Of a stretch of 64,000 bases of DNA, positions 43,804 through 53,022 are shown piece after piece. The notes under the pieces were generated by a model. It had not been told where the DNA came from. It was given only the letters and a program-made list of their open reading frames with translations, and made no database searches. Every line of letters begins with the position of its first letter. The stretch's first letter is position 1. Made by a program: the position numbers and the translations under genes. The stretch comes from Labilithrix luteola (GTDB lineage: Bacteria > Myxococcota_A > Polyangia > Polyangiales > Polyangiaceae): contig NZ_CP012333.1 of the NCBI RefSeq assembly GCF_001263205.1, positions 5,743,001 through 5,807,000 of the forward strand, written 5' to 3'.

Positions 43804-44529
43804 ATGGCAGAGTCGACGCAAAACGCAGAGGAGCTGTTCGACGAGCAAGAGCTCGTGAGGCGCGTCTGCGAAGAGGGTGGAATCGGTTCTCTCGACCTTT
43901 CGTCGCGCGTGATCCGGGCGACGCTCTTCACGCTGGGCCAGCGACTCGGCGAAGAGGACGCGACGGAGCTCGCGCGCAGACTGCCCGAGCCGTTCGGCGA
44001 CTCGGTCGTTTGGGCCAACCACGACGGCTCGTTCGGGGCAGCCGAGTTCTACGAGCGCGTGCGCAAGCTCGATGGTGAGTCACGCGGATTCGGCCTCGAG
44101 CATGCGCAGGTCGTGCTTCGCGTCGTCGGAACGGCCCTGACCGAAGAGCTGCGTGAACGACTCGCCCGAGCACTACCGTCGGAGATCGCGCGCGTCATGC
44201 AGCCCGCGCATTTCGGCGAGCCGCCTCCCTATGGCGTGCCCCTCGTCGAAGCGGCCTCCGAGCCGCTCACGTCGCTCGCCAGCGGGCGATCGGGCAGTCG
44301 CCATCCCGTGAGCGAAGCCGCTCCGCCGGCCGGTCAAAGCCATTCCGTCGTCCGTGAAGCCAATCCGCACGGCGACGTGAAGCTCTCGAGTGCGCAAGGC
44401 ATGACTCAGGAGCGTCTTGGTCGCGCTCTCGCCGACGGCCACGGAGGTCCACCTCGACCAATCTCCGAAGCTCACGACGAGGAAGCTCACGACGAGGAAG
44501 CTCACGACGAGAAGGAAGGTGCCCGATGA
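43804..44529 (+). CDS. DUF2267 domain protein
   Basis: 241 residues; ATG 43804 is chosen by the promoter and the start of family similarity. The N-terminal DUF2267 helical domain spans about 12-135 (RVIRATLFTLGQRLGEEDAT, then LARRLPEPFGDSVV). The rest is low complexity, with three perfect EAHDE repeats at the end. DUF2267 is of unknown function and often found with stress genes. Its TGA overlaps the osmC ATG. Confidence 0.82.
   Translation: MAESTQNAEELFDEQELVRRVCEEGGIGSLDLSSRVIRATLFTLGQRLGEEDATELARRLPEPFGDSVVWANHDGSFGAAEFYERVRKLDGESRGFGLEHAQVVLRVVGTALTEELRERLARALPSEIARVMQPAHFGEPPPYGVPLVEAASEPLTSLASGRSGSRHPVSEAAPPAGQSHSVVREANPHGDVKLSSAQGMTQERLGRALADGHGGPPRPISEAHDEEAHDEEAHDEKEGAR
44467..44511 (+). 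repeat. Three perfect 15-bp repeats
   Basis: GAAGCTCACGACGAG occurs three times in tandem (44467-44481, 44482-44496, 44497-44511), encoding EAHDE three times near the DUF2267 C-terminus. Identity of all copies implies recent expansion. Confidence 0.95.
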
Positions 44530-45050
44530 GCCAGGTTCAACCGTCCGAGAGCTCGTGGGACAAGCAAGCGGTACCGGGGCACTCCTCGGAGCGAAAGCCG
44601 GTGGCCGAGCTCCATGTGCGTGTCGAGCAGATGGAGGGCTTCGAGTTTCGCATTCGCTTCGACAAGGAGCAGTGGGAGGAGCTCGTCGTCGACGAACCTC
44701 CGCCGCTCGGCAAAGACAACGGCCCCAATGCGACGCGCATTCTCGCGGCGTCGATCGGCAACTGTTTGAGCGCCAGTCTGCTCTTCTGTCTGACACGCGC
44801 GAACGTCGAGGTGTCGTCGGTCGATGCCGACCTCTACATCGACGTCGCTCGGAACGAGCGCCATCGTCTTCGGATCCCTCGTATACGCGTCACGCTCTAC
44901 CCGACGGTACCGGCCATCACCGACGAGCTCGCCAAGTGCATCGAGGAGTTCCAGGACTACTGCGTGGTGACCGAGAGCGTCCGCGAAGGTGTCGAAGTGC
45001 TGGTCGACGTCGAGCCCATGACGGAAGGCTTGGAAGGGCCTACGAGCTGA
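44526..45050 (+). CDS. OsmC/Ohr-family peroxiredoxin-like protein
   Basis: 174 residues. Peroxidatic Cys in IGNCLSASLLFCL and resolving Cys in FQDYCVVTES are in the expected order. OsmC proteins reduce organic hydroperoxides. ATGA overlap with the DUF2267 gene shows translational coupling. Its 3' end overlaps the convergent mgtA gene by 11 bp. Confidence 0.88.
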   Translation: MSQVQPSESSWDKQAVPGHSSERKPVAELHVRVEQMEGFEFRIRFDKEQWEELVVDEPPPLGKDNGPNATRILAASIGNCLSASLLFCLTRANVEVSSVDADLYIDVARNERHRLRIPRIRVTLYPTVPAITDELAKCIEEFQDYCVVTESVREGVEVLVDVEPMTEGLEGPTS

Positions 45051-47646
45051 ACGTGTGACGCAGCAGTCGTCGCTTCACGCGATCGACCACGTAGAGATAC
45101 GTGCCCGTGGCGACGACCAGAAATCCGAAATAGCCAATGGGCAATGGTTCGAATCCGAGCATGCGCGCGAGCGGCGGCGCGTAGGGCAGGAGCATGCCGA
45201 TGGCCACGACCACGAGAGCGGAGAAGACGAGCGGACGACTCGGGGCGACGGTCCAAGGGGAACCGACGGTTCGGATGACGAAGATCACCAGCGTTTGTGT
45301 GGCAAGCGATTCGACGAACCAGCCCGTGTGGAAGGCTCTCTCGGACGCGTGAAGGACGTGCAGCAAGACGGCGAAGGTCAGGAAGTCGTAGAGCGAGCTG
45401 ATCGGCCCGAGCACGGCCATGAACCGACGAACGAGCCCGATGTCCCAGCGGCGTGGTGAACGCACGAGCACGTCGTCGACGTTGTCGGTGGGGATCGTGA
45501 CTTGCGCGAGGTCGTAGAGGAAGTTGTTGAGGAGGATCTGGGTCGGCAGCATGGGCAAGAAGGGAAGGGCCACGGCTGCGCCGGCCATGCTGAACATGTT
45601 GCCGAAGTTCGAGCTCGTTCCCATGAGCAGGTACTTGAGGACATTGCCGAACGCTTTGCGTCCTTCGACGATGCCTTCGAGAAGCACGCCGAGGCCTGGC
45701 TCGAGCAAGATCACCTGCGCTGCCTCTTTCGCGACGTCGACCGCTCCCGCCACGGCGATTCCGACGTCGGCCGCATGGAGCGAAGGGGCGTCGTTGATGC
45801 CGTCGCCGAGAAAGCCGGTGACGTGCCCTCGCGAACGGAGCGCGGCGAGAATGCGTGTCTTCTGGGCAGGCGAGAGACGCGCGAAGACGTCGACTTGTTC
45901 GACGTGATGAGCGAGTGCGGGATCGGTCATCTTGTCGATCTCGTCGCCGACGAGGATTCGCTCGCTCGACAGCCCAACACGTTCGGCGACGTGCTGCGCG
46001 ACCGCCTTCGCATCGCCGGTGAGAATCTTCGTCCTGACGCCGCGCCGCACGAGCGTCTCGACCGTTTCGCGCGCATCGGCGCGTGGCGGATCGAAGAACG
46101 CGATGAACCCCGACAGGACGAGGTTTCTCTCGTCGTCCAGCCCGTACGAGACGCGCCGAGGCAGCGGCCGCCACGCCACGGCGAGCGTCCGATAGCCTTT
46201 GGCGCCGAGCGCGTCGAGCGTACGCCGAGCCTGCGCCACCGCCTCGGTGTCGAGAACGCAGCGGACACCATCGAGTTCGTATTCGGTACAGCTCGCGAGG
46301 ACTTGCTCGGGGGCGCCTTTGGTCACGAGGATGTACTCCTCGCCCTCGGCGCGCTCTCGCTTCACGACGACGCTTACCCGCCGGCGCTCGAAGTCGAAGG
46401 GCATCTCGTCGATCTTCTCGAAGCCGTGGATGTCGGGATGCTCGTGCTGCAAGACTGCGCGGTCGAGTGGGTCGAGCCGTCCGTGGCGTAGCACGGCCGC
46501 GTCGACGGGATTTTCCACTCCGCTTTCGAAGAAGCTGTTCACGCACGCGAGAAGGAGTGGACGCTCCTGTGTCTTGCCGGTGGGGTCCACGTGCGCTTCG
46601 AGGCTCATCTCGCCCGTCGTGAGCGTGCCCGTTTTGTCCGAGCAGAGGACGTCGACGCTCCCCAGATCCTGGATGGCCGCCAGGCTCTTCACGATGCACC
46701 GCTGGTGCGCCATTCGGACGGCGCTGCGCGTGAGCGTGATGGTGGTGATGACGGGAAGGAACTCCGGCGTGAGTCCGACCGCGAGTGCCACCGAGAAGAG
46801 GAGTGCCTGGAGCGGGTCGCGCTTGCCCCATGCCGTGACCACGAAGACGAAGAGGACGAGGAAGAGGACCGTCTTGAGGATGAAGGCCCCGAAGCTCGCG
46901 AGGCCGCGCTCGAACTCGGTCGGAGGAGGCGGCTTGTGGAGGCTCGCGGCGATACCGCCGAATCGCGTGCGGGGCCCGGTCGCGAAGACGCGTCCGGTGC
47001 CCGTGCCGCTCACGATCGACGAGCCGAGCCAAGCACGGACAGCGTCGCCATCGCCATGCGCGTCTTTCTCGGAAGGCAGCGACTCGCCGGTGAGTGCGGA
47101 CTCCATGGCATGGAGGTCTTTCGAGGACGTGAGCTCGACGTCCGCAGGAACGAGATCGCCTGCCGAGAGGCGTACGACGTCGCCTTCCACGACCTGGGCG
47201 CGCGGAATTTCGACGAAGGCACCGTCGCGCAGGACCGTGGCTGTGGTGGAGATGCTTTCGCGCAGCGCATCCGCCGCGCGATGGGCGCGTCTCGTCTGAA
47301 CGCCATCAAGGACCGCGCTCACCGTGACGATCGCGAGGATGACCGCCGCGTCGGTTGGATCGCCGACGAACATCGAGGCAATGCTCGCGATGACGAGAAT
47401 GCCGACCAACGGGTTGGCGAAGCGGCGCACGAGCATGCGGAATCGCGGCCGATGTCTCGGGAGCGGTTCGTTGAGGCCGTCACGGGCGAGACGGCGCAGG
47501 GCTTCTTCGGTCGTGAGCCCGCTCTCCACGCGTCCAACCTTGAGATCGAGCGACAGGCTCGCAACGGCCCGGAGCAAAGCTCGATCGATCAGGCCAATGG
47601 CGCGAAACGGAAAAGATTGTTCCGCTCTGCCTCGAACGCGTCTCAC
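45040..47646 (-). CDS. mgtA: Magnesium-transporting P-type ATPase (MgtA-like)
   Basis: 868 residues, P3B type. A-domain TGES (ALTGESLPSEKDA), phosphorylation CSDKTGTLT, N-domain KGAPEQVLASC, hinge GDGINDAP, and the MgtA-type helix LTPEFLPVITTITLTRS plus TSSNFGNMFSMAG are all present. It imports Mg2+ from the periplasm. The start is a GTG at 47646. Its upstream gap is 77 nt from a divergent lipoprotein gene; no Mg-sensing leader is evident. Confidence 0.95.
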   Translation of the reverse strand: MRRVRGRAEQSFPFRAIGLIDRALLRAVASLSLDLKVGRVESGLTTEEALRRLARDGLNEPLPRHRPRFRMLVRRFANPLVGILVIASIASMFVGDPTDAAVILAIVTVSAVLDGVQTRRAHRAADALRESISTTATVLRDGAFVEIPRAQVVEGDVVRLSAGDLVPADVELTSSKDLHAMESALTGESLPSEKDAHGDGDAVRAWLGSSIVSGTGTGRVFATGPRTRFGGIAASLHKPPPPTEFERGLASFGAFILKTVLFLVLFVFVVTAWGKRDPLQALLFSVALAVGLTPEFLPVITTITLTRSAVRMAHQRCIVKSLAAIQDLGSVDVLCSDKTGTLTTGEMSLEAHVDPTGKTQERPLLLACVNSFFESGVENPVDAAVLRHGRLDPLDRAVLQHEHPDIHGFEKIDEMPFDFERRRVSVVVKRERAEGEEYILVTKGAPEQVLASCTEYELDGVRCVLDTEAVAQARRTLDALGAKGYRTLAVAWRPLPRRVSYGLDDERNLVLSGFIAFFDPPRADARETVETLVRRGVRTKILTGDAKAVAQHVAERVGLSSERILVGDEIDKMTDPALAHHVEQVDVFARLSPAQKTRILAALRSRGHVTGFLGDGINDAPSLHAADVGIAVAGAVDVAKEAAQVILLEPGLGVLLEGIVEGRKAFGNVLKYLLMGTSSNFGNMFSMAGAAVALPFLPMLPTQILLNNFLYDLAQVTIPTDNVDDVLVRSPRRWDIGLVRRFMAVLGPISSLYDFLTFAVLLHVLHASERAFHTGWFVESLATQTLVIFVIRTVGSPWTVAPSRPLVFSALVVVAIGMLLPYAPPLARMLGFEPLPIGYFGFLVVATGTYLYVVDRVKRRLLRHTFSS

Positions 47647-47723
47647 GCTGTGCTCGAACGCCCACTCACCTTGCTCGCCCTAGGAGGCGTCAGCTACTCC
47701 GTACCGTCTTTCGGAGGCGATCG

Positions 47724-49043
47724 ATGCTTCACTCAATCTTTCGCAGGTCGGGCCTGTCTCGTTTGTCGCGTGCGTCGGGCGTATTGCCGCTCGCGGTGCT
47801 CGTTCTGACGGGCGCTATTGCGGTGGCGTGCGGAAGCGATAAGTCGCGAAGCTTCGACGAAGATCCGAATTTGCCCGGGGGCTCGAACGGTCAGACCCCG
47901 AACGGTGTGCTCGGTGACGGCGACGGCGGAAAGCCCGAGCTGAAGGCCGTCGGCACGTTGACGGGTACGGTCTACGCACCCGAAGGTACCGTGCCGATCG
48001 CGAACGCGCTCATCTACTTGGGCGGTTCATTGCCAGCGCCCATTCCTGATCACGCGTATTGCGACAAGTGCGTTCAATTGCCGGCGGGCACGCCGTTCAC
48101 CTACTCCAAGGCGGACGGAACCTTCGAGCTGCCGATCTACTCGCCCGGCCAGGCATATCTGATCGTGCAAAAGGGGCAGTTCCGCCGCGCGCGTCCGATT
48201 ACGACGACCGAAGGAACGCAGGCGGTCGACAAGCCGCTCACCACGTTCCCCGGCGCCTCGAATTCGGCGGTGGGTGACGACATCCCGCGCATCGGGGTGG
48301 CCGGCGGTGGCTTCGACAAGATCGAAATCTCGCTGAAGAAGCTCGGGCTCACGCAGTTCGATCGGTACGGCCAGGGCCTCTTCGAGCCCAAAGGGCTGCC
48401 GCCCGCCGTCTCGCAGTTCACCTGGGACCTCGTCAAATCGCAGGAGACGCTCTCGAAGTACCACATCGTGCTTTTGCCCTGCGGCTTCACGGGGCTCGAG
48501 TGCAAGTCGCTGCCGACGAGCGGCCAGCAGAAGATGCTTCGCGACTACGTCGAGGGTGGCGGCAAGGTTTACGTCACCGATTATTCATACGAAGTCGTCC
48601 GTCAGATCTGGCCGGGCTTCATCACGTGGAAAGACGGCAACGACAAAGAGCTCACGGACATGAGCCAGTGGGGTGTGGCCTGCCAGCCGGGGCAGTACGA
48701 CCTCGACGGTAAGGCGGAGGATCCGGGCCTCGGCGCATGGCTCTCCGCCATCGGCGAGTCGAGCTTCAAACTCAAGGGAAGCTACACGCTCATCTCGAAG
48801 GTCACCCCGCAGCAGGGCAAGGACGCCGACGGCAACCCTACGACCATCACGCCCAAGGTCTGGATGTCTTCGGTGAAGGGTCCACAGACCGTGACCTTCG
48901 ACGACCAGTGCGGTCGCGTGCTCTTCAGCACCTACCACGCCGAAGGCGACGACGACACGAACCTCCTCGCGCAGGAGAAGGCGCTGCTCTACATCTTGCT
49001 CGAAGCCAGCGTCTGCATCGGGCCGGCCCAGCAACCACACTAG
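47724..49043 (+). CDS. Lipoprotein with carboxypeptidase-regulatory and GATase-like domains
   Basis: 439 residues. Lipobox Cys36 (AIAVAC). A carboxypeptidase-regulatory-like beta domain (about 78-160, GTVYAPEGTVPIANALIYLG) precedes a second domain with the core of a GATase1/ThuA-like fold: IPRIGVAGGGFDKIEISLKK, then YHIVLLPCGFTGLECK, GGKVYVTDYSYEVVRQIWPG and, later, CGRVLFSTYHAEGDD. The same module, interrupted, recurs in the lipoprotein at 58830. It is followed by a 160-bp inverted repeat. Probably outer-surface; function unknown. Confidence 0.7.
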   Translation: MLHSIFRRSGLSRLSRASGVLPLAVLVLTGAIAVACGSDKSRSFDEDPNLPGGSNGQTPNGVLGDGDGGKPELKAVGTLTGTVYAPEGTVPIANALIYLGGSLPAPIPDHAYCDKCVQLPAGTPFTYSKADGTFELPIYSPGQAYLIVQKGQFRRARPITTTEGTQAVDKPLTTFPGASNSAVGDDIPRIGVAGGGFDKIEISLKKLGLTQFDRYGQGLFEPKGLPPAVSQFTWDLVKSQETLSKYHIVLLPCGFTGLECKSLPTSGQQKMLRDYVEGGGKVYVTDYSYEVVRQIWPGFITWKDGNDKELTDMSQWGVACQPGQYDLDGKAEDPGLGAWLSAIGESSFKLKGSYTLISKVTPQQGKDADGNPTTITPKVWMSSVKGPQTVTFDDQCGRVLFSTYHAEGDDDTNLLAQEKALLYILLEASVCIGPAQQPH

Positions 49044-49049
49044 TCTTGT

Positions 49050-49209
49050 GGGGGCGGAGCCCCCCCTCAAGCGCTCTGCGCTTGAGCCTCCCCCCGGCTG
49101 ATCGCGGCGGGTCGCCTGACGGCTTGTCGCGCTATGAGCGCGACAAGAACCCGCCGCGATCAGCCGGGGAGGCTCAAGACCGTTAGGTCTTGAGGGGTGC
49201 AGAGCCCCC
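49050..49209. repeat. 160-bp nested inverted-repeat element between convergent genes
   Basis: Outer arms GGGGGC/GCCCCC (49050-49055, 49204-49209) enclose two side hairpins (TCAAGCGC at 49067-49085; TCAAGACC at 49174-49193), a near-perfect 30-nt stem (49081-49112 with 49149-49178, one CC bulge) and an inner perfect 10-bp hairpin (49123-49147, loop TATGA). It forms a cloverleaf-like fold. It overlaps the last codons of the downstream coiled-coil gene. It may be a bidirectional terminator or a REP-like dispersed element. Confidence 0.85.
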
Positions 49210-51591
49210 GCGTTTAGCGTCGGCGACGAAGTCGAGAACGCTGCGTTGCACGCGGGCGCTCGGATGGCCGAGCAGGCGCTCGACGATGCTCGATTCGAGC
49301 TCGACGGGGAGGACCGTGGCGAGAGCCTGGACCGCGCTCGAGAGGACGGCTTCGTTGTCGTCGGTGCGGAGGACGTCGAGGAGGAGACGTCGCTTCTCGT
49401 CCGAGCGCTCGAGCGCGGCGAGGATGCCTATCGCGCTGTCACGGATGGTCGCGTCGTCGTTGGCGAGCAGCGTGCTCACCACGTCGCGGAGCTCGGTCCA
49501 GCCGATCGAGCGGCACGCCGCGAGACGGTCGAGCGCTTCGAGGAGCCACCGTCGCACGGCCAGCTGCTCGTCCTCGTTTCGCGCGATGTCCGAGAGGGCT
49601 TTCCACGCCGAGGGCGCAGCGAGATGCTTGAGAAGCCACGCGGTGTGTTCGCGTTGCTTGGGGTCCTTTTCCTTGCGCAGCGCCTTGATGAGCGCGTGAC
49701 AGAGCGGCTCGCGCTCCCACGCTCGGGCGAGGGCGAAAATCGATCCCTCGGCGTTGTAGTCGACCGTCGAGAGCGCCGTGACGAGCTCGTTCGGAGGAAC
49801 GCTCGTGAGCCACGTGGGGTGCTCGCGAAGCGAACCGGACGCGTCCTCGGCCTTCAGCGGATCACCAAGCGCGGCGAACAGTTGCTCGCGCGTCGGTTCT
49901 TGCGCGACCTCGTCGGTCGGAGGAGGAAGCGCGCTGGCCCGGCGGGTGAGCGGTGGCTCGGAAACCGTGAGCGAGACGACCTCTTCCTGCACCTCCGCGT
50001 TCGCGAGAGCCTCGAGGTCTTCGTCGTCTTCTTCGAGGTCGCTGTCCTCGACCTCCGTGACGACGTCCGCGTCGTCGACTTCGGTGGCGCGTACTTCGAC
50101 GTCGGGGGCCGCCTCGAGCTCCGCTTCGGCCTGGCGGATTGCCTCCGCTTCCACCTCGGCGACGAACGCCTCGTTGCCGACGAGCGTCACACGGTCGCCG
50201 TCGTCCGTCGTCGTAGGCTCCTCGTGCGTCGCCACGACTTCGGCGGCGGCGACGACTTCGTCGACCTTCGCGATGGCAGGTTCGTTCGATGCCGCGTCGC
50301 CTACGCTGGGCGGCATCGGAGGCGGAGAATCGGACAGCACGCTGAGGGCCGCACCCCAATCGTCGTCGATCGCGCTCGAGTTCGGTCGGACCGACTCCGC
50401 CGTTTTCGACCGCGGTGCAGCTTCGCTCGTCTCGGTCGAGGTCGCGGCGGCCTGTTCGACGGCGGGGGCGAGAAGTTCGGCGAGCGAAGGTGGGGGCGGT
50501 GCCACGAGGGCCGACACTGAGGGATCGGTGGCGGGCACCGATGCTCGCCCGCCAATGCCCGCTCGCGAAAACGCGAGAGCGACGTCGTCTCGCAGCTGTG
50601 CAAGTGTCGCGTCGAGAAGCGTCCGAGCGCTTTCGAGCGAGCGTACGCGCTCCTCGGACACACCCTTCGCAGCGATGGCCAACGTCAGCTCGCGTTCGAT
50701 CCGATCGCGTTCGGAGCGACCCGCGAAGTTCTCCCGCTCGAGGCGAGATTCCGTCTCCTTCGCCAGCTCTAGCGCACGCTCGAGTCCGTCGATCTTGTCG
50801 CGCGCGATCGTGCGTTCGCGCTCGGCGTCACGCTTTGCCTTCGCGACGTCGGATGCGAGATCGCCAGCCTCGTCGCGCGCCTTCCTCAGATCTTCGGCGT
50901 GCTTGGTCGCCTCCGCGCGTAGCGTCGTCGCCTCGTCCTTCGCCTTGTTCCCGTCGTCGCGTGCCTTCGCGGCGTCCAAGCGCGCGCCCATGGCCTCGTC
51001 CTTGGCCTTGGCAACGTCCTCTTTGGCCTTTGTCGCGTCGTTGCACGCGGCCTTCGCTTCGTCCTTGGCCTTCGTCGCGTCTTCGTTGGCCTTGGCTGCC
51101 TCGTCCTTCGCTTTGGCTGCCTCGTCCTTCGCTTTGGCTGCCTCGTCCTTCGCTTTGGCTGCCTCGTCCTTCGCTTTGGCTGCTTCCTCGTTGGCCTTGC
51201 TCGCTTCGGCTTTGGCCTTGGTGGCTTCCTCGCGTGCCTTGCGCAGCTCCTCGCGATCTCGATTCGCGCTCTCCTTCGCCTTCTTCGCGTCGTCGGCGGT
51301 CGCCGCGAGCTCATCGCGTTCGGTGCGGAGCTTCTGGAGATCCTTGAGCGCCGACTCATGCATTCGGCGCAACGATTCCGCCTCGGACTCCACACCGGTG
51401 AGGCGGGCCTGCAGGTGGAGAGCGTGCTCCGTCGCGCGCTCGAGGCGTTCGATGGCTTCGGTTCGATCGCGTCGTTGATCGTCGAGCGACTTCTCGACCG
51501 CCGCCGCCTGATGCGTCAGGCGACTCAGCTCGCGCCTCAGCGCCACGACGGCGCTCGTGGCGACATCGCGAGGTCCGAGTTCCATTTTCAC
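49183..51591 (-). CDS. Long coiled-coil protein with C-terminal HEAT-like domain
   Basis: 802 residues. An N-terminal helical region leads into an Ala/Lys/Glu/Asp coiled coil (about 30-330) containing four exact AKAKDEA blocks (21-bp DNA repeat at 51098-51181). A disordered acidic and Ala/Pro-rich linker (about 350-570) follows, then HEAT-like helical repeats to the end (about 590-795). Start is GTG 51591 or ATG 51585. HEAT tails also occur in the two kinases downstream, so this may be a scaffold partner. No known family is recognised. Confidence 0.7.
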   Translation of the reverse strand: MKMELGPRDVATSAVVALRRELSRLTHQAAAVEKSLDDQRRDRTEAIERLERATEHALHLQARLTGVESEAESLRRMHESALKDLQKLRTERDELAATADDAKKAKESANRDREELRKAREEATKAKAEASKANEEAAKAKDEAAKAKDEAAKAKDEAAKAKDEAAKANEDATKAKDEAKAACNDATKAKEDVAKAKDEAMGARLDAAKARDDGNKAKDEATTLRAEATKHAEDLRKARDEAGDLASDVAKAKRDAERERTIARDKIDGLERALELAKETESRLERENFAGRSERDRIERELTLAIAAKGVSEERVRSLESARTLLDATLAQLRDDVALAFSRAGIGGRASVPATDPSVSALVAPPPPSLAELLAPAVEQAAATSTETSEAAPRSKTAESVRPNSSAIDDDWGAALSVLSDSPPPMPPSVGDAASNEPAIAKVDEVVAAAEVVATHEEPTTTDDGDRVTLVGNEAFVAEVEAEAIRQAEAELEAAPDVEVRATEVDDADVVTEVEDSDLEEDDEDLEALANAEVQEEVVSLTVSEPPLTRRASALPPPTDEVAQEPTREQLFAALGDPLKAEDASGSLREHPTWLTSVPPNELVTALSTVDYNAEGSIFALARAWEREPLCHALIKALRKEKDPKQREHTAWLLKHLAAPSAWKALSDIARNEDEQLAVRRWLLEALDRLAACRSIGWTELRDVVSTLLANDDATIRDSAIGILAALERSDEKRRLLLDVLRTDDNEAVLSSAVQALATVLPVELESSIVERLLGHPSARVQRSVLDFVADAKRGGSAPLKT
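51098..51181 (-). repeat. Four identical 21-bp repeats in a coiled coil
   Basis: The unit GCCTCGTCCTTCGCTTTGGC plus T occurs four times without change (51098-51118, 51119-51139, 51140-51160, 51161-51181). In the minus frame it encodes AKAKDEA, one heptad each. Identity suggests recent expansion or gene conversion. Confidence 0.9.
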
Positions 51592-52040
51592 GACGTCGAT
51601 ACGCGCACTCGCGTCGCCGTCGTCGGGCTCGGCACGATCATCACGACGGCTGGCTGGGGCTTCGTGATCGTTTCGCTACGGCGGTCCCCGACCGTCGTCT
51701 CGACGCTCTCGATCCCTTTGGCCTTTCTGGTTCCCTGCATGGCGCTTCCCTGGATGCGGGCGTGTCCTCGCGATGGACCATGGAAGCACACCGGCGGCTC
51801 GCCAGCCTGCTTCGTTGCTTGCCTCCTCGTTCGAGTGGGCGCTTGGGCGAGAGGAGAGCCGACCTTCTCCTACCGTCATCCAGTCATCGCCGGGCCATCA
51901 CCCGCCCATCGGCTTATCGAAGTGACCGCGTGTGCGCGCACGTACGGACCTTCCGGCAAGGGCGCTTGTCCGACGTCCTCGCGTGCGAGCAGCGTATGCT
52001 CTTCGCGCTGCGCCGACCGACTCGCGTGGGAGGAGAACAC
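51592..52040. other. 449-nt region without a supported gene
   Basis: Open frames here have no start signal or family match. GGGAGGAG at 52028-52035 is the ribosome-binding site of the next gene. No promoter or repeat of note. Confidence 0.4.
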
Positions 52041-52997
52041 GTGTCGCAAGTGACCAAGAACAACCGCCAGGATCCGGTGACCAAGTTCTGTCTGACGATG
52101 GAGGAGTTCCGTCGTACCGATCCGGGCCGCGTGCGGAGTCCGCAAGAATTCGTCACTCACTTCTTCCCGCACGACCAGACGAACGCGACGGACCGCGTGT
52201 TTTTGCACATGCCGCGCGAGGTACGCGCGCCCATCGTCTCGGCCTGGGGCATTCGCGGCGCCAAGGCGGCCGTTCGTGACGATGACGCGAAGGTCCGTGT
52301 CGTCGTCCACGACGCGCTCCTCGCGGGCGACATCGACGCCGCGACGTTCGAGGAAGGGATCATCGCCGGCACCCTCATCGACTGGGCACCCCTCCAGGAG
52401 TGGTGGACCTTCTGGCGGACCGGCCGCGTTTCCGGCGCGCCCGTCCAGAAGGCGCTGCGCACAGCCCGCGAGCTCAACCTCTTCGACGATCGCTGGTTTT
52501 TGCAGAACCTCGAGGGGCGTGGAGGTCGGCTCAAGGGCACGGACACCATCTGCGATACGCTCAGCAAAGATCAGATCGTGGCCTGGGTCCGCGGGATCCA
52601 CGCGAGCGGCGACGGCTCGCCGATGGGCATCGTGAACGCGCTCGGGTGGGACACCATCCTCGCCAAGGTCTCGGAAGAGGCCCTCCTCTTCGCGCTCGAC
52701 GCCTTCGCCAAGAAGGTCGGCCTCGTCGCCCCGACCGTGACGGCGCCGGCCACCGTTTCGGCCACCGCCACGTCTGCGACGGCAGCCACGTCTGCAACGG
52801 CGCCGACAGCCACGAGCGCCACGAGCGCCACAAGCGCCACAAGCGCGACCGCAACGAGCATCGCAACGATGAGCGCCGAGGCCGCCCTGGAAGAGCTTGG
52901 CTCGATCGACATCGCCATCGTCGAGGATCGCAACATCAAGACCGACGTTCCTCCGCCCCCGGAGGAGAAGTGGAGCGACCCGGTCCCGCCGAGCTGA
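52041..52997 (+). CDS. Hypothetical protein with Ser/Thr/Ala-rich C-terminal region
   Basis: 318 residues from GTG 52041 (GGGAGGAG six bases upstream). The first 230 residues are a globular, Trp-rich alpha/beta-looking domain (LIDWAPLQEWWTFWRTGR). Then comes a low-complexity Ala/Thr/Ser tract (about 235-280) encoded by 9-bp repeats, and an acidic end with Pro run. No family is recognised. It ends 25 nt from the convergent kinase gene. Confidence 0.6.
   Translation: MSQVTKNNRQDPVTKFCLTMEEFRRTDPGRVRSPQEFVTHFFPHDQTNATDRVFLHMPREVRAPIVSAWGIRGAKAAVRDDDAKVRVVVHDALLAGDIDAATFEEGIIAGTLIDWAPLQEWWTFWRTGRVSGAPVQKALRTARELNLFDDRWFLQNLEGRGGRLKGTDTICDTLSKDQIVAWVRGIHASGDGSPMGIVNALGWDTILAKVSEEALLFALDAFAKKVGLVAPTVTAPATVSATATSATAATSATAPTATSATSATSATSATATSIATMSAEAALEELGSIDIAIVEDRNIKTDVPPPPEEKWSDPVPPS
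52809..52844 (+). repeat. 9-bp tandem repeats
   Basis: Four 9-bp units (GCCACGAGC twice, then GCCACAAGC twice) encode ATS four times within the low-complexity tract of the hypothetical protein. Confidence 0.9.
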
Positions 52998-53022
52998 CCG
53001 TCGCTCGGGCGCTCGCGAATCC

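Noticed and set aside
51358..52053. A 231-residue plus-strand frame across the end of the coiled-coil gene
   Set aside because: It overlaps the coiled-coil gene antisense, lacks a family match and a ribosome-binding site.
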